From NCBI GenBank assembly GCA_900759415.1, contig CAAEVC010000075.1, forward strand, positions 1 to 22,316: a stretch of DNA of 22,316 bases, given 5' to 3'. Below, piece after piece: positions 1 through 6,611 of the stretch. Each line of letters starts with the position of its first letter. The first letter of the stretch is position 1. The translations under genes and the position numbers were made by a program. The notes beneath the pieces are model-generated. The model searched no databases. It was not told the DNA's origin and saw only the letters and a list, made by a program, of their open reading frames with translations. This DNA comes from an uncultured Dialister sp. Lineage in GTDB: Bacteria; Bacillota; Negativicutes; Veillonellales; Dialisteraceae.

Positions 1-32
1 AAATCTCTGGGATATAATTTTATGTGTCTCAT
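1..32 (-). CDS. 5' end of an unidentified gene (partial, runs off left edge)
   Basis: An ATG on the minus strand at 32-30 is preceded by a strong ribosome site AAAGGAG (41-47, reading leftward) at 8 nt spacing. It opens a frame with no stop to the window edge and begins MRHIKLYPRD. Only ten codons are visible, so the product cannot be named. An AT-rich stretch with a TATAAA-like hexamer lies just upstream (about 60-75) and could be its promoter. The gene is separated from xseB by repeats and the xseB terminator, so it is probably a separate transcription unit. Confidence 0.5.
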   Translation of the reverse strand, partial: MRHIKLYPRD

Positions 33-119
33 AATGACAGCTCCTTTCAAAAAAGTCTCGTTTTATACTGTCTAAATATATGATACACCTTTCCTGGGCA
101 CTCAACTCTCAACTCTGTC

Positions 120-184
120 TTTTCCATAAATCTCGTCCAAAGACAAAAGGTCAGTGGAGAGTATGACTCAGGTGGTGAGGAAGT
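120..184 (+). repeat. Dispersed intergenic element 2, copy A
   Basis: This begins TTTTCCATAAATCTC and ends in a GAGAGTATGACTCAGG block followed by TGGTGAGGAA. Related copies lie at 16204-16267 and 20320-20383, and a cut-off copy starts at 22292. The two ends are conserved while the roughly 15 nt between them vary. No open frame is shared among the copies, so it is probably not a gene. It could be a small mobile or structured repeat. Confidence 0.6.
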
Positions 185-261
185 ACCACGACATAATGTC
201 GTGGGGAAAGGGGTTCAGTTCGTAACGATGTATGCACTTACGGCAAAAAACAGTATCCGAA

Positions 262-330
262 CAGGCTTCATACTTATCGGCGGAGCCGATACCTTCTCTC
301 AACTCTCGCAACTCAAATCTCAACTCTTCA
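262..330 (+). repeat. Dispersed intergenic element 1 (hairpin plus CAACTCT tract), copy 1
   Basis: A GGCTTCATACTTATC lead-in is followed by the hairpin ATCGGC-GGA-GCCGAT (276-290), then a low-complexity run of CTCAACTCTC-type units. The same arrangement recurs at 6181-6250 (inverted), 13124-13160, 14094-14180, 20025-20102 (inverted) and 22163-22190. The hairpin has six-base arms around a GGA triloop. Confidence 0.6.
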
Positions 331-331
331 A

Positions 332-365
332 AAAAAAAGCGGACTGTTTACCAGCCCGCTTTTTT
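332..365 (-). terminator. Rho-independent terminator of xseA-xseB
   Basis: Stem AAAAAAGCGG (332-342 region) pairs with CCGCTTTTTT (356-365) across a loop of about 13 nt. On the minus strand it begins directly at the xseB stop codon and ends in a U-run. The symmetrical A/T flanks could also work on the plus strand. Confidence 0.75.
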
Positions 366-586
366 CATGCTTCAAAGTCTTCCAATGTATATCCATTCCC
401 TGTATCAGAGATTTTTTTCACTTCTGCCTGTGCCATTTCCAGTTTCTTATTGCATATACCGCTGATTTCCATGGCTCTGCTGTAGATTTTTAAGGCATCC
501 TCCAGGGGAAGATTTCCCTTTTCCAAAAGACTGATCTGCTGCTGCAGTTCTTTCAGTGCTTCTTCAAATGATATTTCTTTTCCCAT
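365..586 (-). CDS. xseB: Exodeoxyribonuclease VII small subunit
   Basis: This 73-residue protein has the usual XseB length and the opening pattern ISFEEALKELQQQISLLEKG followed by LPLEDALKIYSRAMEI. These are two amphipathic helices typical of the family. XseB binds the large subunit XseA to form cytosolic exonuclease VII, which degrades single-stranded DNA to short oligonucleotides. The frame stays open further upstream to 634, but the ATG at 586 has AAGGAAG just before it and gives the family N-terminus (MGKEISFEEA), so I chose it. It starts 2 nt after the xseA stop, so the two are translated from one transcript. A terminator begins at its stop codon. Confidence 0.95.
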   Translation of the reverse strand: MGKEISFEEALKELQQQISLLEKGNLPLEDALKIYSRAMEISGICNKKLEMAQAEVKKISDTGNGYTLEDFEA

Positions 587-588
587 GG

Positions 589-1731
589 TTACACTTCCTT
601 TTTTACAATGTTCAAAACGGTGGATTCGATGCATCCATCACCTAAGATGGTGGTAATGACTTGTCCCGCAGAGGTATCTGCCGTTTCTGTCACCGGCTTT
701 CCGCCTTCGCCTGTGGTGATGGTGTACCCTCTGGCCAGGACGGAAAGAGGGTTCAGGGCTTCCAGTTTCTGAACCGCTGTGATGAACTGATGGTGCTTTT
801 CTTCAATCATCATTTTCATGGTATGATCCATGTCCTGAGAAAGGTTGTCCATGAGCTGCATGTATTCGGAAATCCGGTTTTCCACAGTGCTCTTTGCCTT
901 TCCCATCCACTGGGCGATGCCGTTTTTGTAATTTTCCACATCAATGACTGCTATTTCTGCTGCCTGGGAGGGAGTGGCCGCTCTTTTGTCTGCCGCAAAA
1001 TCAGAGAGTGTGAAGTCTGTTTCATGACCTACGGCGCTGATGACCGGAATTTCTGAAGCAGCTATGGCCCGAACCACCGGTTCTTCATTGAACGCCCAGA
1101 GGTCTTCAATGGAACCGCCACCCCGCCCTACGATAAGAACGTCTGCCAGATGGTGATGATTGAAGAATTCTATCCCCTTTACGATATCAGCTGCCGCTCC
1201 TTCTCCCTGTACCTGTACAGGATAGAGAAGGATGCGGGCGCCGGGATTTCTTCGTCTGGAAACGGTGATGATATCGTGAATCGCCGCGCCGGATGGGGAA
1301 GTGACGACACCGATGGTTTCAGGGAGAAGAGGAAGTGATTTCTTCTTCGAATCATCAAAGAGCCCTTCTTTTTCCAGTTTCTCCTTCAGCTCCGCATAGG
1401 CTTTCATCAGATCTCCCACACCTTCTGGCCGCATGGCCTGCACGAGAAGCTGATAATTGCCATCTCTTTCATAGACTGCTACCGACCCGAAAGCTACCAC
1501 TTTTTCGCCATTTTCCGGCTTGAAAGAAAGCTTATCTGCCGCATAGCGGAACATGACGCAGCGAAGTGCTGATTTATCATCTTTCAGGGTGAAATAGCAG
1601 TGCCCTGAACTGTATCTTTTAAAATTGGAGATTTCTCCTGTGACCGGGATTTTCTGGAGTTCTTCTCTGGATTCCAGAATTCCCTTGATATGGTGGTTCA
1701 CTTCAGTCACGGAATATCCGATTTTCTCCAT
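589..1731 (-). CDS. xseA: Exodeoxyribonuclease VII large subunit
   Basis: This is the catalytic subunit of exonuclease VII, which hydrolyses single-stranded DNA from both ends and acts in repair and recombination. Residues about 5-100 look like the N-terminal OB-fold (VTEVNHHIKGILES, then SGHCYFTLKD). The nuclease domain follows with the family signatures GVVTSPSGAAIHDI, VGRGGGSIEDLWAFNEE, VISAVGHETDFTLSDFAAD and RAATPSQAAE. At 380 residues it is at the short end for the family. The C-terminal half has the expected helical stretch and ends in the small LSVLARGYTIT module. The ATG at 1731 follows a strong GAGGAGG site. Its own promoter candidate sits at 1762-1790, so it need not depend on deoC upstream. 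Confidence 0.96.
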   Translation of the reverse strand: MEKIGYSVTEVNHHIKGILESREELQKIPVTGEISNFKRYSSGHCYFTLKDDKSALRCVMFRYAADKLSFKPENGEKVVAFGSVAVYERDGNYQLLVQAMRPEGVGDLMKAYAELKEKLEKEGLFDDSKKKSLPLLPETIGVVTSPSGAAIHDIITVSRRRNPGARILLYPVQVQGEGAAADIVKGIEFFNHHHLADVLIVGRGGGSIEDLWAFNEEPVVRAIAASEIPVISAVGHETDFTLSDFAADKRAATPSQAAEIAVIDVENYKNGIAQWMGKAKSTVENRISEYMQLMDNLSQDMDHTMKMMIEEKHHQFITAVQKLEALNPLSVLARGYTITTGEGGKPVTETADTSAGQVITTILGDGCIESTVLNIVKKEV

Positions 1732-1761
1732 AAAAATCCTCCTCTCTATGGTAACAAAGAT

Positions 1762-1790
1762 ATATTATCCCTCGATCAGGAAGTACGCAA
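1762..1790 (-). promoter_or_regulatory. Candidate promoter of xseA-xseB
   Basis: On the minus strand a -35 TTGCGT (1785-1790) and a -10 TAATAT (1762-1767) are separated by exactly 17 nt. They lie about 30 nt upstream of the xseA start. A perfect GC-containing palindrome, ACGCTCT-CA-AGAGCGT (1799-1814), lies just upstream of the -35 and has no U-run. Confidence 0.5.
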
Positions 1791-1850
1791 TCCCCTCGAC
1801 GCTCTCAAGAGCGTAAATCTGACTGCCCAGGGTGTCAAGGATACTTTATG
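1765..1850 (-). pseudogene. Possible gene fragment in the deoC-xseA spacer
   Basis: One minus-strand frame reads as a protein-like string (ILDTLGSQIYALESVEGIA then YFLIEG) and ends in TAA near 1764-1766. It has a stop just upstream and no ATG, GTG or TTG start. The composition looks coding, but no family is recognisable. It could be the tail of a decayed gene or a chance frame. Confidence is low. Confidence 0.2.
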
Positions 1851-1876
1851 GAATCTGCACGCGTTGATAATGACTG

Positions 1877-2518
1877 CTATTCCAGTGCTTTTACTGCACC
1901 GCTGGCGCCGATTCTTTCTACTCCCATTTCCAGATAGGTTTCCATTTCTTCTTTTGTATGGATACCGCCAGCGGCTTTCATTTTTATGTTAGGGCCGATG
2001 TACTTTTTAAAGAGTGCTATGTCTTCTACAGCAGCACCTTTCGTGCCAAAGCCGGTGGATGTTTTGATGAAGTCGGCGCCGCTTTTTGTGACGATTTCAC
2101 AAGCCTTTATTTTTTCATCTTCTGTGAGATAACAGGTCTCTACGATGACTTTGAGGATATGGTTCCCAATGGCTTTTTTTACTTCCCGAATGTCTTCTTC
2201 CACGTAGGAAAGATTTCCTTCTTTCAGTGCACCGATGTGGATGACCATGTCAATTTCATCAGCCCCGTCTTCGATAGCTTTCAGGGATTCTACCATTTTG
2301 GCTGCTGTAGAACCATTCCCCAGTGGAAATCCGACCACTGTGGTGATGGGAAGGTTAGGGAAATTCTTTCTGATTTTACCAACGAAAGAAGAAGGGACGC
2401 AGACTGATGCCATGTGGTATTTCATACCCTCTTTGCAGAGTTTCTCTATATCTTCCCAGGTGGCGGTGGCCTTGAGGAGAGTGTGGTCTACATGACTGTA
2501 AATGAAAGATTTTTCCAT
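1877..2518 (-). CDS. deoC: Deoxyribose-phosphate aldolase (class I)
   Basis: DeoC cleaves 2-deoxy-D-ribose 5-phosphate to glyceraldehyde 3-phosphate and acetaldehyde in deoxynucleoside catabolism. The 213-residue length is normal for bacterial DeoC. The catalytic residues are all present: Asp90 in EIDMVIHIGAL, the Schiff-base Lys152 in DFIKTSTGF and Lys181 in KMKAAGGIHT. The opening SHVDHTLLKATAT is the family N-terminus. The start ATG at 2518 follows AGGAGGT, and this site overlaps the stop codon of the ABC transporter upstream, so translation of the two is probably coupled. No other deo gene (deoA, deoD, pdp) is in view. The link to the transporter is positional only. Confidence 0.95.
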   Translation of the reverse strand: MEKSFIYSHVDHTLLKATATWEDIEKLCKEGMKYHMASVCVPSSFVGKIRKNFPNLPITTVVGFPLGNGSTAAKMVESLKAIEDGADEIDMVIHIGALKEGNLSYVEEDIREVKKAIGNHILKVIVETCYLTEDEKIKACEIVTKSGADFIKTSTGFGTKGAAVEDIALFKKYIGPNIKMKAAGGIHTKEEMETYLEMGVERIGASGAVKALE

Positions 2519-2527
2519 AATGACCTC

Positions 2528-4237
2528 CTATGTAGTGATTTTTCCGTCTTTTACTTCAATGATACGGTTGTGCCAGGTATTCAATGTAGATCGGTGCCCG
2601 ATACTGATGACCGTCATATCCGTCCCGCCCACGAGGAGGCGGTACAGTTTATTTTCCATATCTTCATCCATGGCCGAGGTGGCTTCGTCCAGAAAGACCC
2701 ACTTCGGTTTTTTCATGAAAATGCGGACGAAGGAAATCCGTTGCTGTTCACCGAGAGAAAGGATGTGGCTGAAATCCCCTTCTTCGTCCAGATGGTCTAT
2801 CCAGCGGGAAAGTCCGCATTCTTTCATCCAGTATACCAGTTCTTCCCGTCTGCCACCACCAGGATAGAGGATGGCGTCTTCCAGAGTGCCCATAGGCATA
2901 TAGGGCCGCTGGGGCACAAAGAGCATATCCTCCTTTGCTGGAAGGGTAAGTCTTCCTTTTCCGTAGGGCCAGAGGCCTGCAAGCAGACGGAGGAGCGTAG
3001 ATTTCCCGGCGCCTGACGGACCTTTGATGATCACCCTTTCCCCTTCTTTTACGGAAAGAAAAATCCCAGTAAGGAGAGGCATGCCGGATGGAAGGTCAAT
3101 TTCCCCGTCTTCCATGAAAAGAACGGTGCTCCTCTTGCGGTTGAGATGTTTCTCTTCTTCCTCTGTCTTCTTCCTGATATCCTTCATGTGGTCATCGAAG
3201 GAGAGAAGACGGTCGGCGCAGGACATCCATTCGGCCAGAGCAGAGTAAACGTCCACGAAATAGGACATGGATTCCTGCACTTTCCCGAAGCAGTTGGCCA
3301 CCTGCATGAGGCCGCCTAAGGAAATATTCCGGGAAAGGTAACGGGGCGCCGCAACGACGAATGGAAATATGATGGCAATCTGACCGTAAGAATTGGTGAG
3401 CCATGAGAGTTCCTTTTCCTTTTTAATGATCCGGTACGTATTTTCTACCAGTTTTGTAAGTCTTCCATAAAGGAGGGTCCTTTCCTTTTCCGCCCCTTCA
3501 TAGAAAGCCACACTTTCTGACGTTTCTCTGAGGCGCACCATGGCATAACGGAAATCAGCTTCCAGTTTCTGCTGGAGGAAATTCAGTCCTACCAGTTTCC
3601 TTCCTACTTTATGGGTGATGAAAGTCCCCAGTACAGAGTAGAGAAGGGCGGCCCATACGAGGTAGCCGTAGATGGAAAAGGTATAGCTTCCCGCCGTGAA
3701 GGTGAGCGGATCGGAGAGCTTCCAGAGGACGAAGATGAAGCAGAAAATGGTAGTAATCGCCCGGAGAAGACCGGTAGTGAAGGAGAGGGTACGGGCAGTG
3801 AAGAGATTAATATCTTCAGAAATTCGCTGGTCCGGGTTATCCGAGACCCCTTTTGAAAAGGTTTCCATACGGTAAAACATCTGATGAGCTGTCCAACGGG
3901 CGGCGTATTCCTTTGTCATCCATTTCCGCCAGCGGAGCACCAGAGTCTGCTGAAGGTAGAAAGCGTATACAGAAAACGCGATATGCCCAAAAGCAATGAC
4001 GGTGAATCGGATGAGCCCGTGATACACCGCTTCGCTGTTGTAATCCTGAAGGGCACTGTAAAATTCGTTGAACCAGTCATTCAAAAGGAGAGTCATGTAT
4101 ACCGCTGCAATGGTGAGGATAGTGATGCCCAGCAGATAGAGGTAAGCACTCTTCCATTCCTCACTTCGCCAGTACCAGGTAATCAGCTGAAAGAGAGCTT
4201 TCCCTTTCCGTCTGTTCCATGAATCATTTTTCATCAT
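2528..4237 (-). CDS. ABC transporter, fused membrane and ATPase domains (SbmA/BacA-YddA type)
   Basis: This 569-residue half-transporter has an N-terminal membrane domain (residues about 25-340) of the SbmA/BacA type, recognised from the NDWFNEFYSALQ and NPDQRISEDI motifs. The C-terminal ATPase has Walker A GPSGAGKST (406-414), signature LSLGEQQR (493-500), Walker B KWVFLDE (512-518) and a switch His near 548. It probably works as a homodimer in the cytoplasmic membrane. Relatives include E. coli YddA and the mycobacterial Rv1819c, an importer of cobalamin and other hydrophilic compounds, but the substrate here cannot be read from sequence. I chose the tandem ATGATG at 4237/4234, preceded by GAGGGGG, over an upstream in-frame ATG at 4291 inside lysR. 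It overlaps the lysR end by 14 nt. Confidence 0.88.
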   Translation of the reverse strand: MMKNDSWNRRKGKALFQLITWYWRSEEWKSAYLYLLGITILTIAAVYMTLLLNDWFNEFYSALQDYNSEAVYHGLIRFTVIAFGHIAFSVYAFYLQQTLVLRWRKWMTKEYAARWTAHQMFYRMETFSKGVSDNPDQRISEDINLFTARTLSFTTGLLRAITTIFCFIFVLWKLSDPLTFTAGSYTFSIYGYLVWAALLYSVLGTFITHKVGRKLVGLNFLQQKLEADFRYAMVRLRETSESVAFYEGAEKERTLLYGRLTKLVENTYRIIKKEKELSWLTNSYGQIAIIFPFVVAAPRYLSRNISLGGLMQVANCFGKVQESMSYFVDVYSALAEWMSCADRLLSFDDHMKDIRKKTEEEEKHLNRKRSTVLFMEDGEIDLPSGMPLLTGIFLSVKEGERVIIKGPSGAGKSTLLRLLAGLWPYGKGRLTLPAKEDMLFVPQRPYMPMGTLEDAILYPGGGRREELVYWMKECGLSRWIDHLDEEGDFSHILSLGEQQRISFVRIFMKKPKWVFLDEATSAMDEDMENKLYRLLVGGTDMTVISIGHRSTLNTWHNRIIEVKDGKITT

Positions 4238-5105
4238 CCATCCCCCTCTTCCAATACGACAGGAAATGAACCATCCCATTCGAAAGGGCATGATTTTTCA
4301 ACGCAAAACAGGTAGACAGCAGGGGAAAACGGGGCAGGGACAGTTTCTTGAAAGTAAGCCCTTCCACCTCAGTTCCCGGTTTCCACATCACAAGGGAGAG
4401 CCCCATGCCCTCTTTTGCCCAGAGAAGGGCAGAGGCCTTCGTATCAACAGAGGCCACCACTGAAAGAGAGACTCCTTCTTTCTGGAAATACTGTTTCACC
4501 ACCTCTTCGGTGCTCCGGCTGACGGCAAGCGGAAGTGAAGAAAGCATTCCCAGAGAAATTTCCTTACTGGAAAACTCATGGTCTTCAGGGATCGCAAGAG
4601 CCAGGGACTGTTCCTCCTGCCAGAGCACTTCAAAAAGAGAAGGGTCCGGAAGGGGCGCATTGGTGATACCGATTTCAGAAATCCCTTTCCGCACTTCATC
4701 TACGATTTCCATATGATAGGACTCCCGGATGCGGAAGGTCATATCCCTGTATGTCTCATGAAAAGGTTTGATGGCTCTTGAAATGAGCTCTGCTGAAAGA
4801 GAAGGGACAACGGAAATGGAAAGAGTCCCGCTGTACCCGCCGATAAGACGGGATATTTCATCCCGCATGCTGCTGTCTGCTTCCATGATCTGCTTCGCCT
4901 GACGATAGAAAATCCATCCGGCTTCTGTCAGTTCCAGCCGATGACGCCCTTTTCTCGGCTTCACCAGCGGTATTCCATATTCTTTTTCCATCACCTTCAG
5001 CTGCCGGGTCAGCGCCGGCTGAGCCACATGGATTTCCCGGGCTGCCTTATTCATGCCTCCCGCTTCCACCATGGCGATAAAATTTTTGTAAAATTCCAGA
5101 TTCAT
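4224..5105 (-). CDS. LysR-family transcriptional regulator
   Basis: This 293-residue protein has the standard LysR layout. A winged helix-turn-helix occupies residues about 1-60 (FYKNFIAMVEAGGMNKAARE, then VAQPALTRQLKVMEKEYG and the wing GRHRLELTEAG). A periplasmic-binding-like effector domain covers about 90-290. LysR proteins bind T-N11-A type sites, commonly control a divergent neighbour and repress themselves. The divergent neighbour here is the AEC permease (5218), and the 112-nt gap holds overlapping promoters for both. Its 3' end overlaps the ABC transporter start, so the ABC transporter and deoC may share its transcript. The effector is unknown; an organic acid would suit the AEC link. 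The start at 5105 has AAGAGG upstream. Confidence 0.93.
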   Translation of the reverse strand: MNLEFYKNFIAMVEAGGMNKAAREIHVAQPALTRQLKVMEKEYGIPLVKPRKGRHRLELTEAGWIFYRQAKQIMEADSSMRDEISRLIGGYSGTLSISVVPSLSAELISRAIKPFHETYRDMTFRIRESYHMEIVDEVRKGISEIGITNAPLPDPSLFEVLWQEEQSLALAIPEDHEFSSKEISLGMLSSLPLAVSRSTEEVVKQYFQKEGVSLSVVASVDTKASALLWAKEGMGLSLVMWKPGTEVEGLTFKKLSLPRFPLLSTCFALKNHALSNGMVHFLSYWKRGMDDEK

Positions 5106-5110
5106 AAATG

Positions 5111-5187
5111 CCTCTTATGTGATTTCATGATAAGTTATATGTAAATACTGTATTTTTATTATAAGATTCTTTCCGTTATACTGTAAA
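5111..5187. promoter_or_regulatory. Overlapping divergent promoters of lysR and the AEC permease
   Basis: Toward lysR (minus), a -35 TTTACA (5182-5187) and a perfect -10 TATAAT (5158-5163) are 18 nt apart. Toward the permease (plus), a TATACT -10 (5177-5182) has no good -35. The two promoters therefore overlap face to back, and the plus promoter looks activator-dependent. Inverted pieces such as TTAT...ATAA around 5115-5133 are candidate LysR sites. The exact operator is not proven. Confidence 0.5.
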
Positions 5188-5217
5188 TAGAAAATATAAA
5201 GACAGGATGGATAGATT

Positions 5218-6156
5218 ATGGATGCTATACTACAGGGACTTTCTGGTATTTTCGAAGTGGTTCTTATCGCAGGCCTCGGATTTTTTCTCGCAAAGAAAAG
5301 ATGGTTTTGGGAAAACGCAGGAAAAGACCTTACACGGCTGACCATGACAGTAGGTCTTCCCCCGCTCATGATTTACTCTTTGAAATCCAATTTCACAAAA
5401 GATTCCCTCATCGCCACTGCACCGGACATGGTGCTTCCCTTTGCGTCCATATTTGTGGCCTATATCGCCGGCTCCCTCTGGGCAAGGCTCCTTCATATTT
5501 CCAGAGACCGCCGGGGCATATTCATCTGTACCTGCTGCATTGCGAACGCCATATTCATCGGCCTTCCGGTGAATATCGCCCTCTTTGGTGAAAAAAGTGT
5601 TCCTTCTGCCATGCTTTACTACATCGCCAATACCGCCATGTTTTGGGGCCTTGGCGCCTACCTCATCGTCAAAGATGCCAGCGATGGCATGGGATACACA
5701 CCTCTTGAAATGATAAAAAAACTGCGCACCCCACCCCTTATGGGATTTCTCGCCGGCGTAGTTCTCGTACTTCTCGATATACCCCTTCCTTCTTCACTCA
5801 TGACTGCCTGTCATTATGTAGGCAATATGGCTACCCCTATGGCCTTAATGGTCATCGGTATCCAGATGAGTAAAATCCCCTTTTCTTCTATTCACTGGGA
5901 TAAGGATCTCGCAGGAGCTATGGCAGGGAGATTCATCCTTTCCCCTCTCTGCCTGTTCCTGCTGTTACCCTTTATACCGGTCAGCAGCATGTCGGCCAAT
6001 GTTTTTTTCCTCCAGGCCGGCATGCCTGCCATGACCAACATGACCATCCTCGCCGCCTCCGTAGGCGCCGATGCAAAATACTCCACCACCATCAACTGCG
6101 TCTCCCTGGGACTGGGACTCTTCTTCATACCTTTCTACATGTTCATATTGAGCTGA
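5218..6156 (+). CDS. AEC-family transporter (auxin efflux carrier/malate permease type)
   Basis: This 312-residue hydrophobic protein has about ten predicted membrane helices in two five-helix halves separated by a short hydrophilic stretch near residue 160 (GYTPLEMIKKLRTPPL). It matches the AEC family pattern, including a helix-breaking TVGLPPLMIYSL early on, FIGLPVNIALFG in the first half and QAGMPAMTNMTILA in the second. Characterised bacterial members move dicarboxylates such as malate, and plant relatives carry auxin. The substrate here is unassigned. It is divergent from a lysR gene and is the likely target of that regulator. The ATG at 5218 has an AGGATGG site upstream. A terminator follows directly after the stop, so it is monocistronic. 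Confidence 0.88.
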   Translation: MDAILQGLSGIFEVVLIAGLGFFLAKKRWFWENAGKDLTRLTMTVGLPPLMIYSLKSNFTKDSLIATAPDMVLPFASIFVAYIAGSLWARLLHISRDRRGIFICTCCIANAIFIGLPVNIALFGEKSVPSAMLYYIANTAMFWGLGAYLIVKDASDGMGYTPLEMIKKLRTPPLMGFLAGVVLVLLDIPLPSSLMTACHYVGNMATPMALMVIGIQMSKIPFSSIHWDKDLAGAMAGRFILSPLCLFLLLPFIPVSSMSANVFFLQAGMPAMTNMTILAASVGADAKYSTTINCVSLGLGLFFIPFYMFILS

Positions 6157-6179
6157 AAAAGGGGGCTGCGGCCCCTTTT
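6157..6179 (+). terminator. Terminator of the AEC permease gene
   Basis: AAAAGGGG (6157-6164) pairs with CCCCTTTT (6172-6179) around a 7-nt loop, starting immediately after the TGA stop. It has a short T-run and a GC-rich stem core. Confidence 0.75.
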
Positions 6180-6180
6180 A

Positions 6181-6250
6181 AAGTTGAGTTGCGAGAGTTA
6201 AGTACCCAGAGAAGGACGTCGGCGCAGCCGATGAATATAAAGCCTTGCAG
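6181..6250 (-). repeat. Dispersed intergenic element 1, copy 2 (inverted)
   Basis: Read on the minus strand this gives the same order as the other copies: a CAAGGCTTTATATTCA lead-in, the hairpin with five to seven paired bases around a three-base loop (6217-6233; GCA on plus), then CTTAACTCTCGCAACTC. It sits between the AEC terminator and a second terminator at 6321-6356. Confidence 0.55.
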
Positions 6251-6520
6251 GAAGCCATAGCAATACATAACACTGTATTGCATAATTATAAGTTATTAGA
6301 TATATAGAATATTAAGAGATAAAAAGACTTGCTATAAAGGCAGGTCTTTTATTTTTATGGAAAAATGGAATCAGATACGTCTATGATTCTGTTACTTATT
6401 TGGTAAATACGGTGAATATCTTGTTTTTTCATGAAAGTGGTCATCTTGGGAAATCGCGTCCCAGCGATGAATGTTTATAAAGCATATTCATTAAAAATTT
6501 TAAAAATATACAAAAAATAG
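6251..6520. other. AT-rich intergenic stretch, no gene seen
   Basis: No open frame with a ribosome site is visible here. The stretch contains a free-standing terminator (6321-6356) and, near its right end, an inverted pair TGAAT (6468-6472) and ATTCA (6486-6490) that could be a distal half of the ARG-type operator described at 6551. AT content rises sharply just before the operon promoter. Confidence 0.4.
6321..6356 (+). terminator. Free-standing terminator, possibly of a small RNA
   Basis: AAAAGACTTGC pairs with GCAGGTCTTTT (one G-T pair) around TATAAAG and is followed by ATTTTT. It lies about 165 nt beyond the AEC stop, which already has its own terminator. It may therefore end a small untranslated transcript starting near 6250-6290, or it may serve as a back-up. 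Confidence 0.55.
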
Positions 6521-6548
6521 TTGAAAATATGCAATATGATGGTATAAT
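6521..6548 (+). promoter_or_regulatory. Promoter of the deacetylase-ABC-racemase operon
   Basis: A -35 TTGAAA (6521-6526) and a perfect -10 TATAAT (6543-6548) are separated by 16 nt. The predicted start point is near 6555, which leaves a leader of about 57 nt before the first gene. Confidence 0.65.
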
Positions 6549-6550
6549 TA

Positions 6551-6564
6551 TGAATATTAATTCA
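6551..6564. promoter_or_regulatory. ARG-box-like operator (ArgR/AhrC type)
   Basis: TGAATATTAATTCA has perfect TGAAT and ATTCA arms separated by 4 nt, which matches the arginine-repressor box core (TGAAT-N4-ATTCA). It covers the expected transcription start just 2 nt after the -10, the position expected of a repressor site. The match is by eye only. AT-rich DNA raises the chance of coincidence, but ten defined bases at exactly this position are notable. Confidence 0.5.
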
Positions 6565-6611
6565 CCTGGTGTGTATAGCAGGTATGGATTTCCAGAAGAG
6601 GATGGAACAGG

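Noticed and set aside
101..330. CAACTCT-type tracts considered as a CRISPR array
   Set aside because: The units are short, imperfect and contiguous, with no spacers of uniform length and no cas genes nearby.
201..485. Plus-strand frame of 94 residues
   Set aside because: It crosses element 1, the xseB terminator and the 3' part of xseB antisense, so it is a chance frame.
1799..1814. Palindrome ACGCTCT-CA-AGAGCGT considered as a terminator
   Set aside because: It has no T-run on either strand and a two-base centre. It is more likely an operator or chance palindrome.
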